Part shown: positions 1-8,583 of the stretch, in pieces
How the letters are laid out: the number at the start of each line of letters is the position of its first letter
Numbering within the stretch: position 1 is the stretch's first letter
Origin: Curvibacter sp.
GTDB lineage: Bacteria > Pseudomonadota > Gammaproteobacteria > Burkholderiales > Burkholderiaceae_C
Length of the DNA: 64,000 nucleotides
NCBI GenBank assembly: GCA_020621965.1
Contig: JAHRYV010000003.1
Span: 62,001-126,000, forward strand
Reading direction: 5' to 3'
Position numbers and translations under genes: made by a program
The notes under the pieces: generated by a model
Told to the model about the DNA's origin: nothing
Database searches by the model: none
What the model saw: only the letters and a program-made list of their open reading frames with translations

Positions 1-611
1 ACGGCGGCACCATCGTCGACACCCTGCGCGTGCCGCTGCGCAACCCCGACTTCGCCCCCTTCCTGCAGAAGGTGCGCGACGCCAAGCCCGACGCCCTGTT
101 CGTCTTCGTGCCCTCGGGCGCCGGCGCGGCCGTCATGAAGCAGTTCCTGGAGCGCGGCATGGACAAGGCCGGCATCAAGCTCATCGGCACCGGCGACCTC
201 ACCGATGACGACCAGCTCAACGACATGGGCGACGGCGCCATCGGCGTGGTCACGGCACACCACTACGGTGCCCACCACCCCTCGGCCGTGAACAAGAAGT
301 TCGTCGAAGCCTTCAAGAAGGCCAACAAGGGCATGCGCCCGAACTTCATGGCCGTGGGCGGTTATGACGGCATGCGCGTGATCTACGAAGCGCTCAAGGC
401 TTCCAAGGGCCAGGGCGGCGGCGACGGCCTGCTCGCCGCGATGAAGGGTCAAGTGTTCGAGAGCCCGCGCGGCCCGATGTTCATCGACGCCCAGACCCGC
501 GACGTCGTGCACAACATCTACCTGCGCAAGGTGGAGCGTGTCGGTGGCGAACTGCACAACGTGGAGTTCGACGTCATCAAGGACGTCAAGGACCCCGGCA
601 AGGCCAAGTGA
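1..611 (+). CDS. ABC transporter substrate-binding protein, branched-chain amino acid type (5' end cut by window)
   Basis: This is the C-terminal ~200 residues of a periplasmic receptor of the LivJ/LivK (type I periplasmic binding protein) class. The open frame runs in from the window edge, so the signal peptide and first lobe are missing; the ATG at 30 is internal. Family-typical segments are the 'DALFVFVPSG' strand and the 'GGYDGMRVIYEALK' helix. It is followed by a strong terminator and then livH, livM, livG and livF, so it should be the receptor of that importer. The ligand cannot be read from sequence. Given the nearby protocatechuate genes, an aromatic acid is as plausible as an amino acid; this is inference from context. 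Confidence 0.85.
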   Translation, partial: GGTIVDTLRVPLRNPDFAPFLQKVRDAKPDALFVFVPSGAGAAVMKQFLERGMDKAGIKLIGTGDLTDDDQLNDMGDGAIGVVTAHHYGAHHPSAVNKKFVEAFKKANKGMRPNFMAVGGYDGMRVIYEALKASKGQGGGDGLLAAMKGQVFESPRGPMFIDAQTRDVVHNIYLRKVERVGGELHNVEFDVIKDVKDPGKAK

Positions 612-618
612 TGACCAG

Positions 619-662
619 CCCATGGGCGCCTCCGGTCAGGGGGTGTCCATGGGTTTTTTTTT
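619..662 (+). terminator. Rho-independent terminator between receptor and permease genes
   Basis: The arm starting at 619 (CCCATGGGCGCC) pairs over 12 positions, two of them G-U, with the arm ending at 653 (GGTGTCCATGGG). Nine T residues follow (654-662). It lies between the receptor stop at 611 and the livH start at 697. Partial termination here would give excess receptor over membrane components, a common arrangement in binding-protein-dependent importers. Confidence 0.8.
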
Positions 663-696
663 GTCCTGACCTGACCACGGCCTTTGCACACTACTC

Positions 697-1572
697 ATGC
701 TGACGATATTGTTTGACGGCATTGCCTACGGCATGCTGCTGTTTATCCTGGCGGTCGGCCTGTCCGTGACCATGGGGCTGATGAACTTCATCAACCTGGC
801 CCACGGCGCCTTTGCCATGGTCGGTGGCTACATCACGGTGATCCTGATGCAGCGCTACGACATTCCCTTCCTGTTGTGCCTGCCGGTGGCTTTCGTGGGG
901 GTGGCGCTGCTGGGCGCCGTGCTCGAGCGCACGCTCTACCGCCCGATGTACAGCAAGCCGCACCTGGACCAGGTGCTGTTCTCCATCGGGCTGACCTTCA
1001 TGGCCGTGGCGGCCATGGACTACTTCATGACCTCCAGCCAGCAGATCGTCCAGCTGCCCGAGTGGCTCAAGGGCCGCACCGAGATCGGCGAGGGCCACTG
1101 GATGCTGGGCATGGGCCACTACCGCCTGTTCATCATCGCCATCTGCGCCGCGCTGACCATCGGCCTGCAGTTCATCCTGGCCAAGACCCGCTTCGGCAGC
1201 CGCCTGCGCGCCTCGGTCGACGACCAGCGCGTGGCCGCCGGCCTGGGCATCAACGTCAACGTGGTGTTCCTGCTGACCTTTGCGGTCGGCTCCGGCCTGG
1301 CCGGCCTGGGTGGTGCGCTGGGCGCCGAAGTGCTGGGCATGGACCCGAGCTTCCCCCTGAAGAACATGATCTATTTCCTGATCGTCGTGGCCGTGGGCGG
1401 CACCTCGTCCATCACCGGGCCGCTGCTGGCGGCCCTGCTGCTGGGCATTGCCGACGTGGCCGGCAAGTACTACATCCCGCGCTTCGGCGCCTTCATCGTC
1501 TACTTCCTGATGATCGTCATCCTGATCTGGCGTCCGCAGGGCCTGTTCGTGCGCAAGGGGGGCAAAGCATGA
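697..1572 (+). CDS. livH: Branched-chain amino acid-type ABC transporter permease LivH
   Basis: Inner-membrane permease of 291 residues. It is almost entirely hydrophobic, with the LivH-family 'NFINLAHGAFAMVGGY' segment near residue 30 and a 'VVAVGGTSSITGPLLAALLLG' stretch near the C terminus that contacts the ATPases in this family. Length is normal. The stop overlaps the livM start (ATGA at 1569-1572), indicating translational coupling. It would pair with LivM to form the channel for the upstream receptor. Confidence 0.92.
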   Translation: MLTILFDGIAYGMLLFILAVGLSVTMGLMNFINLAHGAFAMVGGYITVILMQRYDIPFLLCLPVAFVGVALLGAVLERTLYRPMYSKPHLDQVLFSIGLTFMAVAAMDYFMTSSQQIVQLPEWLKGRTEIGEGHWMLGMGHYRLFIIAICAALTIGLQFILAKTRFGSRLRASVDDQRVAAGLGINVNVVFLLTFAVGSGLAGLGGALGAEVLGMDPSFPLKNMIYFLIVVAVGGTSSITGPLLAALLLGIADVAGKYYIPRFGAFIVYFLMIVILIWRPQGLFVRKGGKA

Positions 1573-2531
1573 AAAACGCGATGCAATCCCTGCACGACGT
1601 CCAGCGCTGGAAGCTCTGGGAGCCCGTGCTCTGGCTGCTGGCCCTGGCCTCGCCCTGGCTGCTGTCCACCCACGCCCTCATCATCAACGAGATCGCCATC
1701 GTGGCGCTGTTTGCCGTCTCGCTGGACCTGATCCTCGGTTATGCCGGCATCGTCTCGCTGGGCCATGCGGCCTTCTTCGGCATGGGCGCGTATGCCGCAG
1801 CCCTGTTCGCCAAGCTGGTCATGCCCGATCCGCTGGTGGGCCTGGGTTTTGCCATCGTCGTGTCCACCCTGCTGGGCGCGGTCTGCTCGCTGACCATCAT
1901 GCGCGGTACCGACCTCACGCGCCTGATGGTGACCATGGGCGTGGCCATGATCCTGATGGAGCTGGCCAACAAGCTGGACATCACCGGCGGCGCCGACGGC
2001 CTGCAAGGTGTGATCATGGGGCCGCTGCTGGGCCGTTTCGACTTCGACCTGCAGGGCCAGACGGCGGCCTGGTACTCGATCAGCGTGCTGCTGCTGCTGT
2101 TCGTGCTGCTGCGCCGCCTGGTGCACTCGCCCCTGGGCGGCACGCTCAAGGCCCTGCGCGACAACCGCCTGCGCGCCATGGCCATCGGCATTCCGGTGAC
2201 CGCGCGCCTGGCCCTGGTCTACACCATCGCCGCCGGCGTGGCCGGTGCCGCCGGGGGCCTGATGGCGCAGACCTCCAGCTTTGCCTCGGTGGATCTGTTT
2301 GCCTTCGACCGCTCGGCCGACCTCATGCTGCTGGTGGTGATCGGCGGCACCGGCTGGCTGTACGGCGGTGTGACCGGTGCCATCGTGTTCAAGCTGCTGC
2401 AGGACTGGATCTCCTCCATCACCCCGCAGTACTGGACTTTCTGGATCGGCCTGTTCCTGGTGGTGCTGATGCTGGTCGGCCGTGAGCGCCTGATCCGTCC
2501 CCAGACCTGGTTCGGGGGCAAGAAATCATGA
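1569..2531 (+). CDS. livM: Branched-chain amino acid-type ABC transporter permease LivM
   Basis: Second inner-membrane permease, 320 residues from the ATG at 1569, which overlaps the livH stop by four bases. It contains the LivM-type segment 'GYAGIVSLGHAAFFGMGAYA' (residues ~57-76) and the EAA-like region 'VVIGGTGWLYGGVTGAIVF' near residue 260. A longer reading starting upstream inside livH in the same frame is not credible because it would be hydrophilic and Arg-rich. The stop overlaps the livG ATG (2528-2531). Confidence 0.92.
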   Translation: MKNAMQSLHDVQRWKLWEPVLWLLALASPWLLSTHALIINEIAIVALFAVSLDLILGYAGIVSLGHAAFFGMGAYAAALFAKLVMPDPLVGLGFAIVVSTLLGAVCSLTIMRGTDLTRLMVTMGVAMILMELANKLDITGGADGLQGVIMGPLLGRFDFDLQGQTAAWYSISVLLLLFVLLRRLVHSPLGGTLKALRDNRLRAMAIGIPVTARLALVYTIAAGVAGAAGGLMAQTSSFASVDLFAFDRSADLMLLVVIGGTGWLYGGVTGAIVFKLLQDWISSITPQYWTFWIGLFLVVLMLVGRERLIRPQTWFGGKKS

Positions 2532-3290
2532 GCCATTCCGACATCGTTCTCTCCGCGCAAGGCCTGGTCAAGCGCTTCGGCGGCATCACGGCCACCGGCA
2601 ACGTCAACCTGGACCTGCACAAGGGCGCGCGCCATGCGCTCATCGGCCCCAACGGCGCGGGCAAGACCACGCTGATCAATCTGCTGACCGGCGTGCTGGA
2701 GCCCACCGAGGGCCGCATCCTGCTCGAAGGCCAGGACATCACCGATCTGGCGCCGCACCAGCGCGTGCGCCGCGGCATGGTGCGCACCTTCCAGATCAAC
2801 CAGTTGTTCGACACCCTGACGCCGCTGGAAACCCTGGCGCTCACCGTCTCCCAGCACAGCGGCCTGGGCGCGCGCTGGTGGCAGCCGCTGGGCCGCAGCC
2901 CGCGGGTGGTGGAGCGCTGCGAGCAGCTGCTCGAGCAGTTCCACCTGACCGAGGTGATGAACCAGAAGACCAATGTGCTGGCCTACGCAACGCCGCCTGC
3001 TGGAGATCGCATCGCCCTGGCCTGCAGCCGCGCGTGCTGCTGCTCGACGAGCCGGTGGCCGGCGTGCCCGCCGGCGAACGCGAGGAACTGCTGCAGACCG
3101 TGGCGGCCTGCCGGCCGATGTGTCGGTGCTCCTGATTGAACATGACATGGATCTCGTTTTCAGCTTTGCCAATCGCATGACGGTGCTGGTCAACGGCACG
3201 GTGCTCACGAGGGTGACCCGACACCATCGCCAACGACCCGCAGGTCAGGCGGTGTACCTGGGCCACGGCGAGGAGATGGCCCATGGCTGA
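2528..3290 (+). CDS. livG: ABC transporter ATP-binding protein LivG, broken by several frameshifts
   Basis: ATPase of the Liv-type importer. The first ~155 residues are intact, with Walker A 'GPNGAGKTT'. From ~2985 the frame breaks repeatedly: 'RRLLEIA' is in one frame, 'PRVLLLDEPVAGVPAGE' (Walker B) in a second, then 'SVLLIEHDMDLVFSFANRMTVL' returns to the first of these, and a further break near 3208 precedes the C-terminal 'VYLGHGEEMAHG'. Joining the pieces gives a normal ~250-residue LivG, although the ABC signature motif region itself is garbled. Surrounding codons show no decay, so short missing bases in the assembly are the likely cause. True loss of function cannot be excluded. Confidence 0.8.
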
Positions 3291-3984
3291 ACTCCTCCGT
3301 CGAGAACCTCAGCGCCGGTTATGGCGAGGCCGTGGTCTGAACAATGTGTCGGTCTCGCTCAAGCAGGGCGACACGCTGGCCTTGCTGGGGCGCAACGGCA
3401 CCGGCAAGACCACCTTCATGAACACCCTGGCCGGCGCCACGCGCCAGCACGGTGGCAGCATCACGCTCGACGGCGTGGCCCTGCACAAGGTGCCGCTGCA
3501 CCAGCGCGCCAACGCCGGCATCGGCTGGGTGCCGCAGGAGCGCAACATCTTCAAGTCGCTCACGGTGGACGAGAACCTCACCGCCGTGGCCCGCCCCGGC
3601 GCCTGGACGCCGGCGCGTGTGTACGAGATGTTCCCGCGCCTGGCCGAGCGCAAGACCAACCTGGGCACCCAGCTCTCGGGTGGTGAGCAGCAGATGCTGG
3701 CCGTGGGCCGTGCCCTGGTGCTCAACCCCAAGCTGCTGCTGCTGGACGAGCCGCTGGAGGGCCTGGCGCCCATCATCGTGCAGGAGCTGCTGCGCGCCAT
3801 CCGCCGCATCACACGCGAAGAGGGCCTGTCGGCCATCATCGTCGAGCAGCACCCGCAGGCCATCCTGGCCATCTCGGACGTGGCCGCCGTGCTGGACCGC
3901 GGCACCGTGGTGCACTCGGGCACGGCGCAGTCGCTGCTGGAGCAGCCGGCGCTGCTCGATCGTCTGCTGGGCGTGGCACGCTGA
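3283..3984 (+). CDS. livF: ABC transporter ATP-binding protein LivF (compensated frameshift near the N terminus)
   Basis: Second ATPase, 233 residues, with Walker A 'GRNGTGKTT', signature 'LSGGEQQMLAVGRAL', Walker B 'LLLLDEPLEGLAP' and switch His 'IVEQH'. Residues ~6-20 do not look like LivF, but another frame between 3299 and 3342 reads 'VENLSAGYGEAVV', which fits the family. About two bases are missing near 3298 and one near 3338, so the frame recovers. It overlaps the end of livG by eight bases. Confidence 0.9.
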   Translation: MAELLRREPQRRLWRGRGLNNVSVSLKQGDTLALLGRNGTGKTTFMNTLAGATRQHGGSITLDGVALHKVPLHQRANAGIGWVPQERNIFKSLTVDENLTAVARPGAWTPARVYEMFPRLAERKTNLGTQLSGGEQQMLAVGRALVLNPKLLLLDEPLEGLAPIIVQELLRAIRRITREEGLSAIIVEQHPQAILAISDVAAVLDRGTVVHSGTAQSLLEQPALLDRLLGVAR

Positions 3985-4033
3985 GCGCGGTCTGATCAGC
4001 CGCTTGCCACACCTTCAACACGAGGGGAGAAGC

Positions 4034-5008
4034 ATGAGTCTGTTCTTGAATCGCCGCGACGCCGTCGCGCTGCTGCTGGCCCCGGGACTGGCCGTACCGG
4101 CCTGGAGCCAGGGTTTTCCGTCCAGACCGATCCGCCTGGTCGTGCCCAACGCGCCGGGTGGTGCCGCCGACCTGACGGCACGCTCGGTGGGTCAGAAGAT
4201 GGGTGAGGCCCTGGGTCAGCCCGTGGTCATCGAGAACAAACCCGGCGCCGGCGGCGTGGTGGCCGGTGAATCGGTGGCCAAGGCCGCAGCCGACGGCCAC
4301 ACCCTGTTGCTGATCTCCAGCGGCACGGCCGTCAGCGCGGCGCTGTTCAAGTCGCTGCCCTACGACACCGTGCGCGACTTCATCCCCGTTGCGCCGCTGG
4401 CCACTTTCGATCTGGTCATCGTCGCGCCCGAGGGCGGCCGCTTCAAGACCCTGGCCGAGCTGGTGGCCCATGCGCGCGCCAACCCCGGCAAGCTCAACAT
4501 CGGCACACCCAATATCGGCACCACCCAGCATCTGGCGGCCGAGCTCTTCAAGTCGGCGGCCGGCATCGACGTGCAGATCGTGCCCTTCAACGGCACGCCG
4601 GCCGTGGTCAACGCCCTGCGCGGCGGCCAGATCGACGCCGGCCTCGATATCCTGAGCCCGCTGCTGGCGCAGATTCGCGCCGGTGTGCTGCGGCCCCTGG
4701 CCATCACCGGCGACAAGCGTTCGCGTGTGCTGCCCGACGTGCCCACGGCCCGGGAGGCGGGCGTCGCCGGCTACTCGGCCGCCTCGTGGAACGGCCTGGC
4801 CGTGCCGGTGGGCACACCGCGGGAGGTGGTGGCCCGCCTGAACCGCGAAGTCGTGGCGGCGCTCAACGACCCGGCCGTGAAAAGAAAGCTCGAGGACCTC
4901 AATCTCGACCCGCATCCCGGCACACCCGCACAGGCGACGGCCATGCTGCACAACGACATCCGGCGCTGGGGTGACGTGATCGCCCGCGCCCGCATCGAGA
5001 AACAGTGA
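4034..5008 (+). CDS. Bug-family tripartite tricarboxylate transporter receptor (TctC-like)
   Basis: Periplasmic solute receptor of 324 residues. A signal peptide ends near 'AVPAWSQG' after an 'RR' and hydrophobic stretch. The mature start 'FPSRPIRLVVPNAPGGAADLTAR' is the Bug-family hallmark, followed by 'GQPVVIENKPGAGG' and 'IGTPNIGTTQHLAAELF'. Start ATG follows a GAGGGGAGA ribosome site. No TctA/TctB membrane partners are next to it, as is usual for the many orphan Bug receptors of Burkholderiales. Its position between an ABC importer and protocatechuate genes suggests an aromatic or carboxylate ligand (inference). Confidence 0.88.
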   Translation: MSLFLNRRDAVALLLAPGLAVPAWSQGFPSRPIRLVVPNAPGGAADLTARSVGQKMGEALGQPVVIENKPGAGGVVAGESVAKAAADGHTLLLISSGTAVSAALFKSLPYDTVRDFIPVAPLATFDLVIVAPEGGRFKTLAELVAHARANPGKLNIGTPNIGTTQHLAAELFKSAAGIDVQIVPFNGTPAVVNALRGGQIDAGLDILSPLLAQIRAGVLRPLAITGDKRSRVLPDVPTAREAGVAGYSAASWNGLAVPVGTPREVVARLNREVVAALNDPAVKRKLEDLNLDPHPGTPAQATAMLHNDIRRWGDVIARARIEKQ

Positions 5009-5036
5009 GGCGCCATCGGCGCAGGAGCACGAAGGT

Positions 5037-5936
5037 ATGAATTGGGACATCGGCCTGGTCGGTTATGGTGAAGTCGGCAAGATCTTCAGCCGCGGCCTCC
5101 TGGGGCAGGGCGCTCGCGCCGTCTGCGCCTGGGACCTGAAGTTCGCCGATGCGACCCTGCGCGAGACCGAGCGCGGGCACGCGGCGGGCAACGGCATCAC
5201 GGCCTGTGATTCCGCGGCCGCCTTGTGCGGGCAGAGCAATCTGATCATCTCCGCCGTCACCGCCTCCAACACCCTGGCCGTGGCGCAGGAAGTGGCGCGT
5301 TGCATCCGCCCCGGCACGCTGTTCCTGGACCTCAATTCCGCTTCGCCCGGCACCAAGGCGCAGTGCGCCGCGCTGATCGACGCGGCCGGCGGCCACTACG
5401 TGGAAGCCGGTGTCATGACCTCGGTGCCGCCCTACGGCATCCAGGTGCCCATGCTGCTGGGCGGTGTCAAGGCGCCGGCGCTCGCCGCCGTGCTGACGGG
5501 CTGGGGCATGGACGCCACCGTCGTGGCCGAGAAGATCGGCGTGGCCTCGGCCATCAAGATGTGCCGCAGCGTCATGATCAAGGGCCTGGAGGCGCTGGTG
5601 ATCGAGAGCTACACCACGGCGCGCGCCTACGGGGTGGAGGAGCACATGATCCCCACGCTGTACGAGACCTTCCCCGGCATCGACTGGAACGCCCAGGGCG
5701 CCTACTTCTACAGCCGCGTGGCCCAGCACGGCAAGCGTCGCGCCGAGGAGATGCGCGAGTCCGCCAACACCGTGGCCGAGGCCGGTTTCACGCCGTTCAT
5801 GGCCGCGGCCATCGCCGACAAGCACGACTGGGTGGCGCAGCAGGCGCGCGCCGGCGTGTTCGCCGGCCTCGGCAAGGAAGCGACCTGGCAGGACTACGCC
5901 GATCGGCTGCTGCAGTCCTCACGGCAGACGAAGTAG
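5037..5936 (+). CDS. NAD(P)-dependent dehydrogenase, 6-phosphogluconate dehydrogenase-like with DUF1932-type C terminus
   Basis: Protein of 299 residues with an N-terminal Rossmann fold ('GLVGYGEVGKIFSRGL', residues ~6-21) and a helical C-terminal domain containing 'KMCRSVMIKGLEALVIE', typical of beta-hydroxyacid-dehydrogenase relatives. The substrate is unknown. It starts 28 bases after the Bug receptor, probably in the same transcript, and is convergent with aroE (16 bases between stops). A role in side-chain or hydroxyacid oxidation of an aromatic compound would fit the neighbourhood but is inference. Confidence 0.75.
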   Translation: MNWDIGLVGYGEVGKIFSRGLLGQGARAVCAWDLKFADATLRETERGHAAGNGITACDSAAALCGQSNLIISAVTASNTLAVAQEVARCIRPGTLFLDLNSASPGTKAQCAALIDAAGGHYVEAGVMTSVPPYGIQVPMLLGGVKAPALAAVLTGWGMDATVVAEKIGVASAIKMCRSVMIKGLEALVIESYTTARAYGVEEHMIPTLYETFPGIDWNAQGAYFYSRVAQHGKRRAEEMRESANTVAEAGFTPFMAAAIADKHDWVAQQARAGVFAGLGKEATWQDYADRLLQSSRQTK

Positions 5937-5952
5937 GCGCGGCGCCAGACGC

Positions 5953-6795
5953 TCACAGCGTGGCTTCGACCAGCCGCCGCAGCTCGGCTGTAACCTCGGG
6001 CATGACACCGAACCAGTGCTGGAAGGCCGGGCGTGCCTGATTCAGCAGCATGCCCAGGCCGTTCACCGTGGCGTGGCCGCGCTGGCGCGCGGCCGCCAGC
6101 AGCGGGGTCTCCAGCGGCACGTAGATGATGTCCGACACCAGAGCGTGCCGCGGCAGCCGGTCGAGCGCGATGTCCAGCGGAGCCTGCCCCTTCATGCCCA
6201 GGCTGGTGGTGTTGACCAGCAGCGCACAACCTTCCAGCGCCTCTTCGCGCTGCTCCCACGGCACGGCGCGGATCGGCGCGCCGAACTCGCTGGCCAGGGC
6301 CTGCGCCTTGTCCAGGCTGCGGTTGCACAGGCGGATCTCCCTGGCGCCGCGCTCGGCCAGCGCCACCAGGATGGCACGCGCCGCGCCGCCGGCACCCAGC
6401 ACGGTGACGGGGCCGGCATCGGCGCGCCAGTCCGGCTGCGCGTCGAGCAGGCTCTGGATGTAGCCGTAGGCGTCGGTGTTGTAGCCCGCCAGCGTGCCGT
6501 CGGGCTCGGCCACCACGGTGTTGATGGCGCCGATGCGCGCGGCCAGCGGGTCGATGCGGTCCACCAGCGGCATGGCTGCCACCTTGTGCGGGATGGTGAT
6601 GTTGCAGCCCGCAAAACCCAGCGCGCGCAGGCCGCGCACGGCATCATTGATCCGCTCGGGCTGCACCGGCAGCAGCACGTAGCTGCCGTTGAGGCCGTAG
6701 TGGCGGATCCAGTGGTTATGGATGGCGGGCGAGCGCGAGTGTGCCACGGGCCAGCCCATCACGCCGGCCAGGATGTAAGGCTTGTCAGTTGCCAT
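5953..6795 (-). CDS. aroE: Shikimate dehydrogenase family protein (AroE-like)
   Basis: Protein of 280 residues. The N-terminal substrate domain has 'SRSPAIHNHW' (Ser ligands) and 'NITIPHK' (catalytic Lys ~70), then 'NTDAYGY' with the catalytic Asp. The NAD(P) domain has 'VLGAGGAARAI'. It follows the LysR gene by 21 bases on the same strand, so the two are probably cotranscribed. In a protocatechuate locus such a protein may act catabolically, oxidising shikimate or quinate towards 3-dehydroshikimate, instead of in aromatic amino acid synthesis. A dehydroshikimate dehydratase is not visible in the window, so this is inference. Confidence 0.88.
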   Translation of the reverse strand: MATDKPYILAGVMGWPVAHSRSPAIHNHWIRHYGLNGSYVLLPVQPERINDAVRGLRALGFAGCNITIPHKVAAMPLVDRIDPLAARIGAINTVVAEPDGTLAGYNTDAYGYIQSLLDAQPDWRADAGPVTVLGAGGAARAILVALAERGAREIRLCNRSLDKAQALASEFGAPIRAVPWEQREEALEGCALLVNTTSLGMKGQAPLDIALDRLPRHALVSDIIYVPLETPLLAAARQRGHATVNGLGMLLNQARPAFQHWFGVMPEVTAELRRLVEATL

Positions 6796-6816
6796 GGTGT
6801 CTGCTTGTTTGGAAGT

Positions 6817-7734
6817 TCATGCCGGGTTGGCGGTGGCGCCGAAGACCTCGCCCGCCACCTGCTGGATCAGCTCGACCATGGCCTGCTGGGTCATGGTGGT
6901 CGTGCGGCCGGCCGCGGTGGCCAGCGTGAGCCGGCTCACCAGATGCGGGTTGACGATGGAGCGGGCCTGGTAGGCCTCGGGCCGCGTGGTGGTGGCCAGC
7001 GCGTGTTTGGGCAGGATGGCGTAACCCGCGCCGTCGGCCACCAGGTCCAGGATGGCGGCCACGCCGTCGATCTCCAGGCTGATCTCGGGCTTGCAGCCGA
7101 TGCCGGCCATCTCGGTCTCCACCACCATGCGGATGGCGTTGGGCCGGCTCGGGATCACCAGGGGCAGGGCGCTGACTTCGCGCAGGCTCAGCGCGGCTGC
7201 CGTGGCCTTGCCCTTGGGCGGGCGCGGCCCGATCAGCAGCAGCTCTTCGTCCATCAGCGGCTGGGTGTTGAGCTCGGGGCTGGGCTGCGGGTTGTAGAGC
7301 AGGGCGATGTCCAGGCGGCCGGTCAGCAGGCCTTCCTGCATGGAGATGGTCAGTCCCTCGCTGATGGAGAGCGCCGCATTGGGCAGCCGCTTGCGGAAGG
7401 CGCGCGTCAGCGGCACCGTCATCATCTTGGCGATGCTTGGCGGCAGGCCCACGGCCACGCGCCCGGCCAGCGCACCGCGTACGCGGCCCAGGTCCTCGCG
7501 CGCGCGCTCCACCTGGTGCAGGATGCCGCGGCCATGTTCCAGCAGCAGCTTGCCGGCTTCGGTGGTGGTGACGCCGCGGCCGTTGCGCAGCAGCAGGTTC
7601 TGCCGCAACTCCACCTCCAGCAGGCGCACCTGGCGGCTCAGCGCCGGCTGGGCGATGTTCAGCACGCCAGCGGCGCGCGTGAAACTGCCGAGTTCGGCCA
7701 CGCGCACGAAGTATTCGAGTTGCTTGAGGTCCAT
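6817..7734 (-). CDS. LysR-family transcriptional regulator, divergent from the protocatechuate operon
   Basis: Regulator of 305 residues: N-terminal winged helix ('MDLKQLEYFVRVAELGSFTRAA', 'AQPALSRQVRLLE') and a periplasmic-binding-like effector domain (residues ~90-300). It is transcribed away from the operon that starts at 7863, the usual LysR geometry, and probably controls that operon as well as its own lysR-aroE transcript. It occupies the place expected of a pmd/lig operon regulator, but the residues setting the effector cannot be judged here. Confidence 0.88.
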   Translation of the reverse strand: MDLKQLEYFVRVAELGSFTRAAGVLNIAQPALSRQVRLLEVELRQNLLLRNGRGVTTTEAGKLLLEHGRGILHQVERAREDLGRVRGALAGRVAVGLPPSIAKMMTVPLTRAFRKRLPNAALSISEGLTISMQEGLLTGRLDIALLYNPQPSPELNTQPLMDEELLLIGPRPPKGKATAAALSLREVSALPLVIPSRPNAIRMVVETEMAGIGCKPEISLEIDGVAAILDLVADGAGYAILPKHALATTTRPEAYQARSIVNPHLVSRLTLATAAGRTTTMTQQAMVELIQQVAGEVFGATANPA

Positions 7735-7742
7735 GCTTGTTG

Positions 7743-7813
7743 GGCTATAGCTACAGGCTGATTATGCCGAAATGCGATACCTGCTAGTAAACGCCGCGCC
7801 TTGGCTTATAGCC
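7743..7813. promoter_or_regulatory. Divergent promoter region with two GGCT(T)ATAGC palindromes
   Basis: The 128-base gap between the divergent LysR gene and the operon holds GGCTATAGC at 7743-7751 and GGCTTATAGCC at 7803-7813. These are two similar, nearly perfect palindromes whose start points lie 60 bases apart, about six helical turns. Either could be a LysR recognition or activation site. No convincing -35/-10 pair stood out. Confidence 0.4.
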
Positions 7814-7862
7814 GCTGCGTGTCCACAATCGCAGTCTGTTCCAACCTTGTCAGCTGTCTTCC

Positions 7863-8552
7863 ATGACGACCGAGATCAAAGGCATCTCTTCCATGGCCAC
7901 CCGTCTGGTGCTGGCCGATCTGGCGCAGGCCTGCCAGCAGCGCAGCGGCCAGCGCATTGCCATCGAATCGGTGGGCGGTGTGGACGCGGCCAAACGCGTG
8001 CAGGCCGGTGAGGCCTTTGACGTTGTCATCCTGGCCTCGGACGCTATCGACAAGCTCATCGCTTCCGGCCACGTGCTGGCGAACAGCCGGGTGGACCTGG
8101 TGCGCTCGGGCGTGGCCGTGGCCGTGCGCGCCGGCGCGCCCAAACCCGACATCTCCAGCGAAGCCGCGGTGCGCGCAGCGGTGCTGGCCGCGCGCACTGT
8201 GAGTTATTCCACCGGCCCCAGCGGCGTGGCTCTGGCGAAACTGTTCGAGCGCTGGGGCATCGCCGAGCAGATCAAGGACCGCATCGTCACCCCGCCGCCG
8301 GGCATCCCGGTGGGCAGCCTGGTGGCCCGGGGCGAGGTGGAGTTGGGCTTCCAGCAGCTCAGCGAAATGCAGAACCTCGACGGCATCACGGTGCTGGGTG
8401 TCCTGCCGCCGGCCATCGAGATCGTCACCATCTTTTCCGGCGGCGTGTGCAGCGCCAGCCGGCAGCCCGAGGCCGTGCGCGCCATGCTGGCCCATATGGC
8501 CTCGCCCGAGGCCGCGCAAGCGAAGCGCCGCCAGGGCATGGAACCGGCTTGA
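7863..8552 (+). CDS. ModA-like substrate-binding-domain protein without a signal peptide
   Basis: Protein of 229 residues with the fold pattern of molybdate/sulfate-type binding proteins ('AFDVVILASDAIDKLIASGHV', 'VSYSTGPSGVALAKLFERWGI', 'ARGEVELGFQQLSEM'). The N terminus (MTTEIKGISSMATRLVLADL) has no hydrophobic leader, so the protein should be cytoplasmic, unlike true transport receptors. It is the first gene of the protocatechuate operon, where an oxalomesaconate tautomerase (PrpF/LigU type) stands in some lig/pmd clusters and which is not seen here. Function unknown; see findings. Confidence 0.7.
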   Translation: MTTEIKGISSMATRLVLADLAQACQQRSGQRIAIESVGGVDAAKRVQAGEAFDVVILASDAIDKLIASGHVLANSRVDLVRSGVAVAVRAGAPKPDISSEAAVRAAVLAARTVSYSTGPSGVALAKLFERWGIAEQIKDRIVTPPPGIPVGSLVARGEVELGFQQLSEMQNLDGITVLGVLPPAIEIVTIFSGGVCSASRQPEAVRAMLAHMASPEAAQAKRRQGMEPA

Positions 8553-8583
8553 CCCGAATATCTGAATGACAGGAGGCTCCCCC

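Noticed and set aside
3836-5050. Minus-strand open frame of ~400 residues opposite the Bug receptor
   Set aside because: His/Gln/Gly/Arg-rich composition and exact antisense position show it is a shadow of GC-rich codons; the plus-strand protein has clear family motifs.
6016-7761. Plus-strand open frame of ~580 residues across aroE and the LysR gene
   Set aside because: It crosses two well-recognised minus-strand genes and has the low-complexity look of antisense reading.
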